From positions 1 through 11,610 of the forward strand of contig JAYWHJ010000093.1 in assembly GCA_043777795.1 (NCBI GenBank): a DNA stretch of 11,610 bases, read 5' to 3'. Position numbers and translations under genes: made by a program. Source of the stretch: JAAFIP01 sp043777795 (GTDB lineage: Bacteria > Pseudomonadota > Gammaproteobacteria > Burkholderiales > Burkholderiaceae_C). A model generated the notes under the pieces. The model made no database searches, was not told the origin of the DNA, and saw nothing but the letters and a program-made list of their open reading frames with translations. Shown piece after piece: positions 1 through 7,756 of the stretch. Position 1 is the stretch's first letter, and the number at the start of each line of letters is the position of its first letter.

Positions 1-3000
1 CTCTTCGGCACCACTGACAAAATCAGCTGCATAACTGTGCGCAGAATATGAACCATCGTCAGAGGAGCTTTGCACATGCTGCAAAGCGTTTTCCATCGAC
101 CGGGCGAGTGCCGACAAGACTATAAAACCTACCGTAGAGGAACTACCCGCCAGCGAATGAGCGAAAACAATTGCATCATTGGGTAAAGGCTGGTTAGGCT
201 CCAGCGACCACTCCGTCAGGCACGTCACCAACCGACGCGACCACTCGTCAGCCTCATTGAGGTAAACGTTGTACAAAGGCAAGTTGATGCGCAATGGGCC
301 AATCGCTTTGTATTGCTCATCAGACGCCAAAGAAGCCGAACCTGAATTGACACTGCCCGCAAGTGCATGCATAGATGACGCTTGGTTAGCGGCGCTCCCA
401 ACGCCCGCTAGACCAGGGCGACTCGATTCACCGCTGCCCAAGCTGGCAAAAATGATACCCAGGTCACCCAGTGGAGTCGGTTCAGGTTCCTGCGAAAACG
501 TCATTGGCTGGGTGGCATGCGCGTCAAAATCCATGACCTTGACACCAGCCTGTAGCAACGTCTCGTTTGCACTGGGCGCTAACGGCAAGGAGCTATTCAC
601 GATATTTCCGCTTGGCTCAGCAGCGGCAGATTTTTCCTCTGCGGCGACTACCAATGCGTCTTGCTCTTGCATCGCACGCTCAAAGGCAGCAAACTCTTCA
701 GAGCTAACCAATTCGTCGCTCAATGCATTAGCGTCGTCGCTCAAGTCAATGGTGATGCCATCCATGTCAAGCGCTTCCTGATCCGCAGTAACAAGCGCGG
801 GCGTATCACTAAACACATCTACAAATCCATCTGCGCTATCTGACGTTGCATCCATAGCAGTCAACTCAACTACAGGTGATTGCCCAAATACAGTTATTGG
901 CTCTGCTGCTGGCGCACTTAAATCTACTACTGAGAAACTGTCATCCACGGTCAAGGTAGAGGGGTCGGCTTTATCAAAGTCGAAATCCAAATCGAAATCA
1001 GGCGCTTCTTGTCCAAGGGGCAAGGGTAAGCTGACAGAACGTTCAGACATTTTTGGCAAACCCAGATCTAGCCCTTGAGGCGCCTCAGGCAAAGCGCTTA
1101 ATTGCACCCCACTGGTTACGGGTGCATCCACTTCGAAATCTGGCAACCGCATATCAAATGCAAAATCAAGATCAGCCGGTTGAGAAGCTGCAGGTGGTAT
1201 GGGCGCCGCATCAAAGCTTGATGCCACATGCTCGTGGGTGGGCGCAACCACAGGAGTCGCAGACGCGCCACGAGAAACCTGTGATTCCATCTTGTTGTCG
1301 AGGTGCAGTGGCAAATACTGCCCGTTAACGCGCAAAGCATCTGCACTGGCCCGAAACGGACCCGAAGACCATGCTTGTGCACGGCCCACGGAAATATCGT
1401 CCACCCAGCGAGACATGCCGGTTAGGCCTTCTGAAGCCGTGTTGCACAGTGCGTCATCCGCTGGTTTTTGATCTGCTAACCAAGCGTTGAGCATTTGCTC
1501 AAGCGACCAGCCGGCCTCGCCGAAGGTATCTAGACCTACCATCCGGGAGCTGCCTTTGAGCGTATGAAAGGCACGGCGCAGCGTGGTCATATCTGCCAGA
1601 TTACTAGGGTCGGATGCCAGTGCTTTAATGGCCGATTGGCCATTGCCAATGACTTCACGCGCCTCTTCCAAAAAGATGTCAAGCAGCTCCGCATCGTCGT
1701 CGTCCAAAGCATCCTGCGCGGCGATTTCAAGGGCCGTGGTGACACTGACAGCCACACTGGATATGACTGCAGCTGGCACGAGCGAAACCGTACTTGTTTC
1801 ATTCACAGAAGCGGTGATTGTGGCTTGCGTGAGAGGAATAGGGGTATTCACCCGGCCCATCAAGGGCTTGAGTTCACCACGTTCTTCATCGAATACAAAT
1901 AACTTTTTAGCCAACACTGGCTGGTAGCTCAGCATGTCGATCAAAAAGCCAAGCGCCCCTAGGTTATTACCAATTTTGTCAAAAGTACCTGCTGCCCGGG
2001 CACGCACATCATCAATCTCAGTGACTAGAATTTGCTCGACACTGTCACGCATGCGCAACACGGCATGGGAAGCGTGGTCTAGTCCCAGCACTGAAAGCAC
2101 CCCGCGCATTTGCGCTAAACGTGAAGGCACATTGGATAAGGCCGCTTTATCTTTTGGATCGCGGAAAAACTGATCCATCGATTTTTCAAGTTCGGCCAAC
2201 GAGGTTTTCAGCTCGCCCACTACGCTGCCCATGGTTTGCTTATCGCTTACCCGGCGATAGAGCTCCTCCATCCAAGGCTCAAGCGCTTGGTTAGTGGCAC
2301 CATTTCGAGCGTTTTCTATCCGCTGTGCTAAGTGATTTACACGTGCAGTCAGCGCTGGATCGTTGGGGTCAAAATCTTCAAAGCCTGCTTCTAAATACAG
2401 AATTGAGGTTGCCACCTCCATGCCCAAAGCAGGCTCTGGGGCGTGACCGCTTCTCATTGATGCTTCAGCTACACCTATAAGGGCTTTGGAAAGTGCTTGA
2501 CCACTTGGTAGCAACTTGGCAATGGAATCAACAATTAGGCTGAACTGGTCTTGCACGGGCTTGAGTTTACTCATGTCACCCGCAGAAAGACCAGACCATG
2601 ACTCTTTGGCTGCCATGATGCGCTTACGCGCTTGAACCAGCAAGGCAGGATCGAACTGCCCATACGGTGATTTGGCATAGTTAACAGGCGGATGCGCTGC
2701 TAAACCATACGCCATGCGTACTTCACCCAACAACGGAGCTATTATCTTTGGTTGCGCCTGTGCACAAAAGAACAAAAGGTCCTGTGCCAAACGATCAGAC
2801 ACCGTCATGTCGCCTTTGACGTGCAAAGCCATTTGGGTCAAGATACGCGAGGCAGTGCGCTTGATGTACACATCACCCATTAGACTGTTTGAAGCAATAG
2901 CCTCAAAAAATCCGGCAGCGATACGCCAAAAAATTGTGAACTGCCGCTCTACTGTATGGTCTAGTGGAGTGGCCACTGCCGCGCACAGTTTGGCCAAATT

Positions 3001-3618
3001 GCCTGCGCAGGGCGCATCCAGGGCTTTGATGACCATCAAGCCAGCTTTATCGAATTCAGCACGTGTATCGGCATTGATATGCGCAGGGGCGATACCCGTG
3101 TCAACCACATCGATCCAGCGCCATGCGTGGCTCCACAAATCAGCTGGATGTATGCGGGTAGCACCTGCAATTTCTTGGACTTGAGCATATTGCTCAAACA
3201 GTGTGACGGGGGTCTGCGATTTACCCGCCAAGACAGTTTCTAAAAAACCCGTCAACGCAAAACCTGCACGCTCAATTTTTGCAGCGGCAGCTTCGGTGCA
3301 TAGTTCTGGTTTGGAGACAAACCTTTGAACCGCGTTTTCCATGCTGCGCAAAACAATAGCAGGGCCTGCAAAGCCCACCATTTCCAGTGCGCCCACCGCT
3401 TGGTGCAATTGCTGGCGAGAAATGCGCAGCTGTCCGGTATCTACGCTTGCGAGGTCGGAACCGCGCGCCAAGTCTGCATCGCGCACATAGCGACGTAGCG
3501 CTTTGGTAGCGGTGTCCAACGACTTGCGCAGCTCATCCAGTACCCAAGCAAGTGGCCCTAAGTCGTTGGCATGGACATCCATTCCCGACGCAACCGTTGC
3601 AGTATCGAAGTTTTGCAT
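1..3618 (-). CDS. pilL: PilL/ChpA hybrid histidine kinase of type IV pilus chemosensory system (N-terminal 1206 codons, partial)
   Basis: This is the N-terminal part of the CheA-like kinase that passes the PilJ signal to PilG and PilH in type IV pilus (twitching) control; it should act in the cytoplasm at the PilJ-PilI array. The frame is open from ATG 3616-3618 to the left edge, and a stop at 3652-3654 with no ATG, GTG or TTG in between fixes the start. Upstream AGGG is only a weak ribosome site. Four Hpt-like modules share one register. Module 1 has His72 (HQAVGALEMVG), module 2 has Ala502 where His is expected, module 3 is canonical at His685 (HTLKGSSRMVG), and module 4 has His1154 (HSLAGSSSTVG, Lys replaced by Ala). 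A helical FimL/ChpA-type region fills about residues 125-430. An acidic Ala/Pro-rich linker with a DFDLDFDFD stretch at 874-882 separates modules 3 and 4. The CheA dimerisation, ATPase, CheW and receiver domains must lie beyond the window. It is last in the visible pilGHIJL operon, 75 nt after pilJ. Confidence 0.92.
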   Translation of the reverse strand, partial: MQNFDTATVASGMDVHANDLGPLAWVLDELRKSLDTATKALRRYVRDADLARGSDLASVDTGQLRISRQQLHQAVGALEMVGFAGPAIVLRSMENAVQRFVSKPELCTEAAAAKIERAGFALTGFLETVLAGKSQTPVTLFEQYAQVQEIAGATRIHPADLWSHAWRWIDVVDTGIAPAHINADTRAEFDKAGLMVIKALDAPCAGNLAKLCAAVATPLDHTVERQFTIFWRIAAGFFEAIASNSLMGDVYIKRTASRILTQMALHVKGDMTVSDRLAQDLLFFCAQAQPKIIAPLLGEVRMAYGLAAHPPVNYAKSPYGQFDPALLVQARKRIMAAKESWSGLSAGDMSKLKPVQDQFSLIVDSIAKLLPSGQALSKALIGVAEASMRSGHAPEPALGMEVATSILYLEAGFEDFDPNDPALTARVNHLAQRIENARNGATNQALEPWMEELYRRVSDKQTMGSVVGELKTSLAELEKSMDQFFRDPKDKAALSNVPSRLAQMRGVLSVLGLDHASHAVLRMRDSVEQILVTEIDDVRARAAGTFDKIGNNLGALGFLIDMLSYQPVLAKKLFVFDEERGELKPLMGRVNTPIPLTQATITASVNETSTVSLVPAAVISSVAVSVTTALEIAAQDALDDDDAELLDIFLEEAREVIGNGQSAIKALASDPSNLADMTTLRRAFHTLKGSSRMVGLDTFGEAGWSLEQMLNAWLADQKPADDALCNTASEGLTGMSRWVDDISVGRAQAWSSGPFRASADALRVNGQYLPLHLDNKMESQVSRGASATPVVAPTHEHVASSFDAAPIPPAASQPADLDFAFDMRLPDFEVDAPVTSGVQLSALPEAPQGLDLGLPKMSERSVSLPLPLGQEAPDFDLDFDFDKADPSTLTVDDSFSVVDLSAPAAEPITVFGQSPVVELTAMDATSDSADGFVDVFSDTPALVTADQEALDMDGITIDLSDDANALSDELVSSEEFAAFERAMQEQDALVVAAEEKSAAAEPSGNIVNSSLPLAPSANETLLQAGVKVMDFDAHATQPMTFSQEPEPTPLGDLGIIFASLGSGESSRPGLAGVGSAANQASSMHALAGSVNSGSASLASDEQYKAIGPLRINLPLYNVYLNEADEWSRRLVTCLTEWSLEPNQPLPNDAIVFAHSLAGSSSTVGFIVLSALARSMENALQHVQSSSDDGSYSAHSYAADFVSGAEE

Positions 3619-3659
3619 GGATAACAGCGCCCTAATCTTCGTATTAAATGGTTACCCAA

Positions 3660-3678
3660 CACTGCTAAACCAGCAGTG
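3660..3678 (-). promoter_or_regulatory. Hairpin in the pilJ-pilL intergenic gap
   Basis: A perfect 7-bp stem (CACTGCT / AGCAGTG) with a 5-nt loop lies in the 75-nt gap between pilJ and pilL. In the minus-strand transcript it starts 15 nt after the pilJ stop codon and ends 41 nt before the pilL start. No T-run follows it on either strand, so it does not look like an intrinsic terminator. An mRNA processing or stability element that sets the PilJ to PilL ratio is possible but is inference. Confidence 0.4.
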
Positions 3679-3693
3679 CAAGCCGTATTTCGA

Positions 3694-5985
3694 TTAACCG
3701 ATTTTGAATCGCGATACCGACTGGCGCAGCTCTTCCGCCATTCGGCTCAGATCACGCACCTGCTGTGCGGTAGAACGTGTACCTTCACCAGTTTGCTCGG
3801 TCACGGCAAAAATGTGCTGGATATTACCAGCTACCACGTTAGCAGAATCAGCCTCACGCGATGCAGATTGGGAAATTTGTTCAATCAGGTCAGCCAGTTT
3901 GCGCGACACCGCGTCAATCTCGGACAACGCGGTACCTGCTGTATCAGAGAGTTTGGCCCCTTCCACCACACCCTGGGTAGAGCGTTCCATAGCGGCAACT
4001 GCATCTTGGGTATCGGTTTGAATGGTTTTCACCAACGCAGCAATCTGCTTAGTTGCGTCGCCAGAGCGCTCCGCCAATCGTTGCACCTCTTCTGCAACCA
4101 CAGAGAAGCCTCGCCCGGCTTCACCTGCAGAGGCTGCCTGGATAGCAGCGTTCAAAGCCAGCACGTTGGTTTGTTCGGTAATGTCAGAAATTAGCTCCGT
4201 AATTTCACCAATCTCTTGTGACGATTCGCCCAGCCGCTTGATACGCTTGGAGGTGTCCTGAATTTGATCCCGGATCGAGTTCATACCACCGATGGCGTTT
4301 TGCACAGCGGCCAAACCTGATTCAGCAGCGATCAGCGACTGGCGCGCAACCGTGGCAGACTCCTGAGCTTGTGATGACACTTGGTTGATACGACCTGCCA
4401 TGTCCAACACGGACTGACCGGTTTCCCGAATTTCGCGCAGCTGCTCAGTAGATGCCGCCAGCAGCTCTGTGGAGGTACCCTCCACGGCAGCGGTAGTTTG
4501 AGCTACGCGAGTAGCCGTGTTTTGCACGTTACCTACCAAGGACCGCAACTCTTCCACCGTATAGTTCACAGAATCTGCAATAGCGCCGGTAATATCCTCC
4601 GTTACAGTAGCTTCTTGGGTCAAATCTCCCTCTGCCACTGACTGTAATTCGTTCATCAAACGCAAAATAGCGGCCTGGTTGGCATCGTTTACACGCTTGG
4701 CCTCGTGCTCTTGACCTTGCGCCATTTGCTGCTGCGCTTCAGCCACACCTTGGCGTTTACGGCTGTCTTGTAGCTGGACATAAGCCAAGCCAGCCGCAGA
4801 GGCCAGTGCCAAGAGACCCGACAAAATCAGCCCAGTCAAAGCCAAGAGCCCCAAACCCGAAGCGCCCGAAAGTTTGTCTTGTAGACTCTGTAGTTGCAGG
4901 CGCAATGGCTCGCTGTCCGCAATAATGGCTGACTGAGCCTCGCGAGCAGAAACTAAGCCTTGCAAGTTACCCAAAATCGCACCTGCTTGACCACGAGTTT
5001 GCTCATACAGCTTTAGCAGCGCATCTAAGCGCTCACGGGTTTGCGGGTCTTTGGATGCCGCCAAACGCAGCTCGGGGCTACCATCGAGCAAACCTTGGGC
5101 AATCTCTTTGAAAGAATTCAAATCTTTACCTAACAAGAACACCGCTTCAGGGCTCACACCCTCCATCGTCAAAAACTCGTTGGCTGACTTACCAATGCGC
5201 TGAGTCAACATCACCAATTGACCTGAAGCAGAAATTTCAGCTGGGGCCGCGTTCTGTTGTAACTTCAATGAGGAGATGGTTTCAGCCACCTCAAGCAAAT
5301 CAGAAGACTGACGGTTAATTGCACGCAAAGCACTACCCACTTGGGTCAAAATTTTCTGCTGGTCCATCACCGTTTTGGAGTTTTTTTCTGCACGGTCGAC
5401 CAAAGGAATTAGCTTGTCAACATCCTCCTGCAAATTAGCTGCTACTGAATCCAAATTCAGTGCCGTGTCACCGCTTTTGAGGCCACGAACCGTTTTTACC
5501 AAAACGTCTGAGCTTTCTCGTACGTCCGGGAAAGCCTGCGCACTACCCACCAATGCTTGCGAAACAGATTTAGCAAGGCGCTGCGACTGGGTTGCCGAGT
5601 CGCCCGTTGCAGCGACCCCTCGACCAATTTTACTGGCTTGAGACAGAGCAAGGAACGTAATGAGAGCCAATAGCGCTAAGGCTGCCACAAGCATGATTGT
5701 GAGAATACGTTGGTGCTGGGTCACCATGCGCGTGCCCAACAATGGCACCGTAATTTCGTCTGTCTTTTCGGCACCTAGCCCGGCTTTTTCATCCAGCATG
5801 CTTCCAGCAAAACCGTCTCTCCGCTCCGTCAGGCTTTGCGAGGACGTATCCATCGCCATCATGCCGCCGGTAACGTCCATCGACATGGCACCGTCCGGGT
5901 TGAGACTCGCATCGGACACAAAAGACGGCTCATCCGACTTAGCATTTGGCTTGAAAAGACGGGAGAATCGATTAGTTACTGACAT
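3694..5985 (-). CDS. pilJ: PilJ, methyl-accepting chemotaxis-type receptor for type IV pili
   Basis: PilJ is the inner-membrane receptor of the Pil-Chp pathway and controls PilL/ChpA kinase activity through PilI. The 763-residue product has a cytoplasmic N-terminal tail of about 93 residues, a first membrane helix at about 94-114, a periplasmic sensor region to about 375 with two repeats of the PilJ type (QRLAKS near 135, TQRIGKSANEFL near 261), and a second membrane helix at about 377-404. A HAMP-like segment follows at about 405-485 (NELQSVAEGDLTQ), then a long signalling coiled coil. The hairpin tip near 593-655 is the standard MCP type (QTNVLALNAAIQAA, then GEAGRGFSVVAEEVQRLAERS). The protein ends in FKIG with no CheR-docking pentapeptide. 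The ATG start is preceded by AGAAGG with 8 nt spacing. It is about 80 residues longer than the Pseudomonas aeruginosa protein, mainly at the N-terminus. It lies 88 nt after pilI. Confidence 0.96.
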   Translation of the reverse strand: MSVTNRFSRLFKPNAKSDEPSFVSDASLNPDGAMSMDVTGGMMAMDTSSQSLTERRDGFAGSMLDEKAGLGAEKTDEITVPLLGTRMVTQHQRILTIMLVAALALLALITFLALSQASKIGRGVAATGDSATQSQRLAKSVSQALVGSAQAFPDVRESSDVLVKTVRGLKSGDTALNLDSVAANLQEDVDKLIPLVDRAEKNSKTVMDQQKILTQVGSALRAINRQSSDLLEVAETISSLKLQQNAAPAEISASGQLVMLTQRIGKSANEFLTMEGVSPEAVFLLGKDLNSFKEIAQGLLDGSPELRLAASKDPQTRERLDALLKLYEQTRGQAGAILGNLQGLVSAREAQSAIIADSEPLRLQLQSLQDKLSGASGLGLLALTGLILSGLLALASAAGLAYVQLQDSRKRQGVAEAQQQMAQGQEHEAKRVNDANQAAILRLMNELQSVAEGDLTQEATVTEDITGAIADSVNYTVEELRSLVGNVQNTATRVAQTTAAVEGTSTELLAASTEQLREIRETGQSVLDMAGRINQVSSQAQESATVARQSLIAAESGLAAVQNAIGGMNSIRDQIQDTSKRIKRLGESSQEIGEITELISDITEQTNVLALNAAIQAASAGEAGRGFSVVAEEVQRLAERSGDATKQIAALVKTIQTDTQDAVAAMERSTQGVVEGAKLSDTAGTALSEIDAVSRKLADLIEQISQSASREADSANVVAGNIQHIFAVTEQTGEGTRSTAQQVRDLSRMAEELRQSVSRFKIG

Positions 5986-6073
5986 AGTGTGTGCCTTCTC
6001 AAAGAGGTCGCCTTGGTGTAGTTAAAGCTTGAATTACGTGGGACAAGGATGAAAAAAATCATTTAACAGTACA

Positions 6074-6613
6074 TTAATTTGCCATGATCGTCAGGAAATC
6101 GGGTTGACTTGACATCGTTTGCAAATTTATTTCTTGCCATTGCTTGCCATCTCGGTCGGTATAGCTTCCTGCAAAAAAATTAGGCGCGTCGTCCGCTGCC
6201 TCTTCGCGCGACACAAAATCTTGTGCGTTTCGTAGCCCACTTAGGCGGTCAATTAATATCGCACAATTAATCTCCAGTGCGGGATTGAGTGACACCAAGC
6301 GAGCCTGCTCGTGCGCTGACTCGGAGCGACGCACCGGGATTTTCCCAGTGACAAAACTGGCAAAATCCACCACACCAAATAGACCGCCGCGTAAGTTGGC
6401 CACACCCAAAAACCAACTCTGCGTGTAGGGAACGACTTGTACCGCCGCCAACGGAAATATCTCTCCCGCCTGCGCCAAAGGTATCAACATTGAACTCCCT
6501 GCCGACTCTACAGCCAACCAGCTAGCAGACACGCCTTCTGTACGCGCTTGCTGTAGCCTGCCCGCCAAGCGGGTTTGCAGATCTCTAAGCGCTTGGCGGT
6601 TACGGGTAGCCAT
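6074..6613 (-). CDS. pilI: PilI, CheW-like adaptor protein
   Basis: PilI couples the PilJ receptor to the PilL/ChpA kinase, as CheW does in flagellar chemotaxis; it is a soluble cytoplasmic protein. The 179-residue product is a single CheW-like domain after a short Arg/Gln-rich N-terminal helix. The diagnostic run is the core VPYTQSWFLGVANLRGGLFG at about residues 61-80, followed by VVDFASFV and later AILIDRLSGLRN. Length matches PilI proteins (about 180 residues). The ATG start has only a weak AGAAAGA upstream. It sits between pilH (45 nt upstream) and pilJ (88 nt downstream), the standard order. I see no lost key residue. Confidence 0.94.
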   Translation of the reverse strand: MATRNRQALRDLQTRLAGRLQQARTEGVSASWLAVESAGSSMLIPLAQAGEIFPLAAVQVVPYTQSWFLGVANLRGGLFGVVDFASFVTGKIPVRRSESAHEQARLVSLNPALEINCAILIDRLSGLRNAQDFVSREEAADDAPNFFAGSYTDRDGKQWQEINLQTMSSQPDFLTIMAN

Positions 6614-6658
6614 TGATTACGTGTCTTTCTAGCTGACTGAGTCTTCGGTAGGCGTAAG

Positions 6659-7024
6659 TTAGCCCAACGCTTTGATTTTTGCCATCAATTCAGCGGCATC
6701 CACCGGCTTGGTGATGTAATCGCGCGCGCCTTGGCGCATGCCCCATACACGATCTGTTTCTTGATTTTTACTGGTACACATAATAATGGGCACATCCGCA
6801 AACTGCGGATCACGTGAAATGGCGCGGGTAAGCTGAAACCCGTTTTGGCCCGGCATAACGACATCCATCAAGATCAAATCCGGCTTTTCCTCGGCCAGTT
6901 TGCGAAAAGCATCTTCCGCGTCCTCTGCGCTGCGCACTGCAAAGCCGTGTTTGACCAGCAAATTGGTCATAAACATAATTTCTGTTTTCGAATCGTCCAC
7001 GACGAGTACTTTGTGTATAGCCAT
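6659..7024 (-). CDS. pilH: PilH, single-domain response regulator
   Basis: PilH is one of the two CheY-like receivers of the Pil-Chp pathway; in Pseudomonas aeruginosa it is tied to pilus retraction or acts as a phosphate sink for the kinase. The 121-residue product is one complete receiver domain with no output domain. Acidic pocket residues are Asp10 and Asp11, the phosphorylation site is Asp54 (ILMDVVMPG), the switch Thr is Thr84 (MCTSK), and Lys106 is in the ITKP loop. The motif RVWGMRQGARDYITKP is typical of PilH rather than PilG. The ATG lies one base after the pilG stop (TAAAATG) and its AGGAG site, 6 nt upstream, lies inside the pilG coding end, so the two genes are probably translationally coupled. 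Confidence 0.95.
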   Translation of the reverse strand: MAIHKVLVVDDSKTEIMFMTNLLVKHGFAVRSAEDAEDAFRKLAEEKPDLILMDVVMPGQNGFQLTRAISRDPQFADVPIIMCTSKNQETDRVWGMRQGARDYITKPVDAAELMAKIKALG

Positions 7025-7025
7025 T

Positions 7026-7421
7026 TTATGCTCCTTGAACCGCTGTACCGTGCTGCAGTACGGCTTGTAATAACTGGTCTTTGGTGAACGGTTTGGTAAG
7101 ATATTCTTGGCTACCTACCATCCGTCCACGGGCCTTATCAAACACACCGTCTTTAGATGACAGCATCACGATTGGCGTGTTGGCGAATTTGTCATTGCGT
7201 TTGATGATGGCGCAGGTTTGATAGCCATCCAGGCGCGGCATCAAAATATCGCAAAAAATCAAATGCGGCAAAAAATCGTTGACTTTAGACAAAGCATCAA
7301 AACCGTCTTCAGCCAGCAAGACATCGTGACCGCCCTGCTTGAGAAAGATCTCCGCGCTACGGCGAATCGTATTGCTGTCGTCAATGACTAGCACTTTGTA
7401 TCCAGATGGGGCTACGCTCAA
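7026..7421 (-). CDS. pilG: PilG, single-domain response regulator (TTG start)
   Basis: PilG is the CheY-like output regulator that promotes type IV pilus extension in the Pil-Chp pathway. With the start chosen here the product is 131 residues, near the family length: a receiver domain with Asp14, Asp15, phospho-acceptor Asp58 (IFCDILMPRLDGYQTC), switch Ser88 (MLSSKDG) and Lys110 in YLTKPF. RLDGYQTC and SSKDGVFDKARGR are hallmarks of PilG. The frame stays open up to a TTG at 7508 that would overlap the rubredoxin gene. I prefer the TTG at 7419-7421 because AGGAG lies 6 nt upstream and the first residues then lead straight into the first beta strand (GYKVLVIDDS). No ATG or GTG is available near this site. 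It is the first pil gene of the operon, 67 nt after rubredoxin. Confidence 0.93.
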   Translation of the reverse strand: MSVAPSGYKVLVIDDSNTIRRSAEIFLKQGGHDVLLAEDGFDALSKVNDFLPHLIFCDILMPRLDGYQTCAIIKRNDKFANTPIVMLSSKDGVFDKARGRMVGSQEYLTKPFTKDQLLQAVLQHGTAVQGA

Positions 7422-7427
7422 AGCTTG

Positions 7428-7432
7428 CTCCT
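7428..7432 (-). promoter_or_regulatory. Ribosome binding site that sets the pilG start
   Basis: AGGAG on the minus strand, 6 nt before the TTG at 7419-7421. It is the only strong Shine-Dalgarno match near the 5' end of pilG and favours this TTG over the upstream in-frame TTG codons (for example at 7508), which would add up to 29 residues with no match to the receiver fold. Confidence 0.7.
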
Positions 7433-7488
7433 GGGGTATGTAGGCCAATGATTTTGCATGTGTAACTACTGGTTTTCCCAAGAGTAAC

Positions 7489-7671
7489 TCAAATCTGTAC
7501 CATTTCAAAGTCTTCTTTGCGGGCGCCGCATTCTGGACAAGTCCAATTCATCGGTACGTGGGCCCAAAGTGTGCCAGGTTGTATGCCGTGGTCTGGTGCG
7601 CCAGTTGTCTCGTCATAGATCCAACCGCAGATCAAACACATCCAAGTTTTGTTGTTTTCGCTGACGTTCAT
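7489..7671 (-). CDS. rubA: Rubredoxin
   Basis: A small cytoplasmic one-iron electron carrier. The 60-residue product has both iron-binding motifs: Cys12-x-x-Cys15 (CLICGWIYDE) and Cys45-x-x-Cys48 (CPECGARKEDFE), with the conserved aromatic residues and the Gly-x-x-Pro-Gly-Thr turn near 29-34. Four Cys ligands are intact and the length is right for a classical rubredoxin with a short N-terminal tail. The ATG has no strong ribosome site. It is the first gene of the leftward unit and lies 67 nt before pilG, so it is probably co-transcribed with the pil chemosensory genes although no functional link to pili is evident. Redox partner unknown. It is divergent from the ThiD-like gene across an 85-bp gap. 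Confidence 0.96.
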   Translation of the reverse strand: MNVSENNKTWMCLICGWIYDETTGAPDHGIQPGTLWAHVPMNWTCPECGARKEDFEMVQI

Positions 7672-7704
7672 TTTGTCTTAAATTGCCATTCGATAGAATG
7701 ACGC

Positions 7705-7733
7705 ATTGTATCGACAGCTAGACACTTTTTCTA
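7705..7733 (-). promoter_or_regulatory. Candidate sigma-70 promoter for the rubredoxin-pil unit
   Basis: On the minus strand TAGAAA (7728-7733) and TACAAT (7705-7710) are separated by 17 nt and match the -35 and -10 consensus at four and five of six positions. Transcription would start near 7698, about 27 nt before the rubredoxin ATG. It lies in the only non-coding gap upstream of the leftward genes. A rightward candidate (TTGTAT then TCTAAT, 18-nt spacer, 7706-7734) overlaps it and could serve the ThiD-like gene, but is weaker. Confidence 0.35.
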
Positions 7734-7739
7734 ATTTTT

Positions 7740-7751
7740 GGCCGATCGGCC
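7740..7751. promoter_or_regulatory. Perfect 12-bp palindrome GGCCGATCGGCC before the ThiD-like gene
   Basis: A perfect palindrome ends 5 nt before the ATG at 7757, in the position where a ribosome binding site would be, and no Shine-Dalgarno sequence is visible there. In RNA it can fold as a 4-bp GC stem with a GAUC loop. It could be an operator, a translation-limiting hairpin or a chance restriction-type palindrome; the sequence alone does not decide. Confidence 0.35.
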
Positions 7752-7756
7752 TCTTC

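Noticed and set aside
269..2173. Several plus-strand open frames of 60-170 codons opposite the pilL region
   Set aside because: They lie antisense to the continuous pilL frame, which has clear Hpt motifs. Their products are Ser/Ala/Cys-rich with no recognisable domain, as expected of shadow frames.
3676..6025. Plus-strand frames opposite pilJ, including one of 172 codons
   Set aside because: They are antisense to the full-length MCP gene, with compositions that mirror its codons and no family motif.
6048..6066. A-rich stretch with ATGA/TCAT arms in the pilI-pilJ gap, resembling a terminator
   Set aside because: The stem is only about 4 bp and AT-rich, and it falls inside a continuous operon, so it is unlikely to stop transcription.
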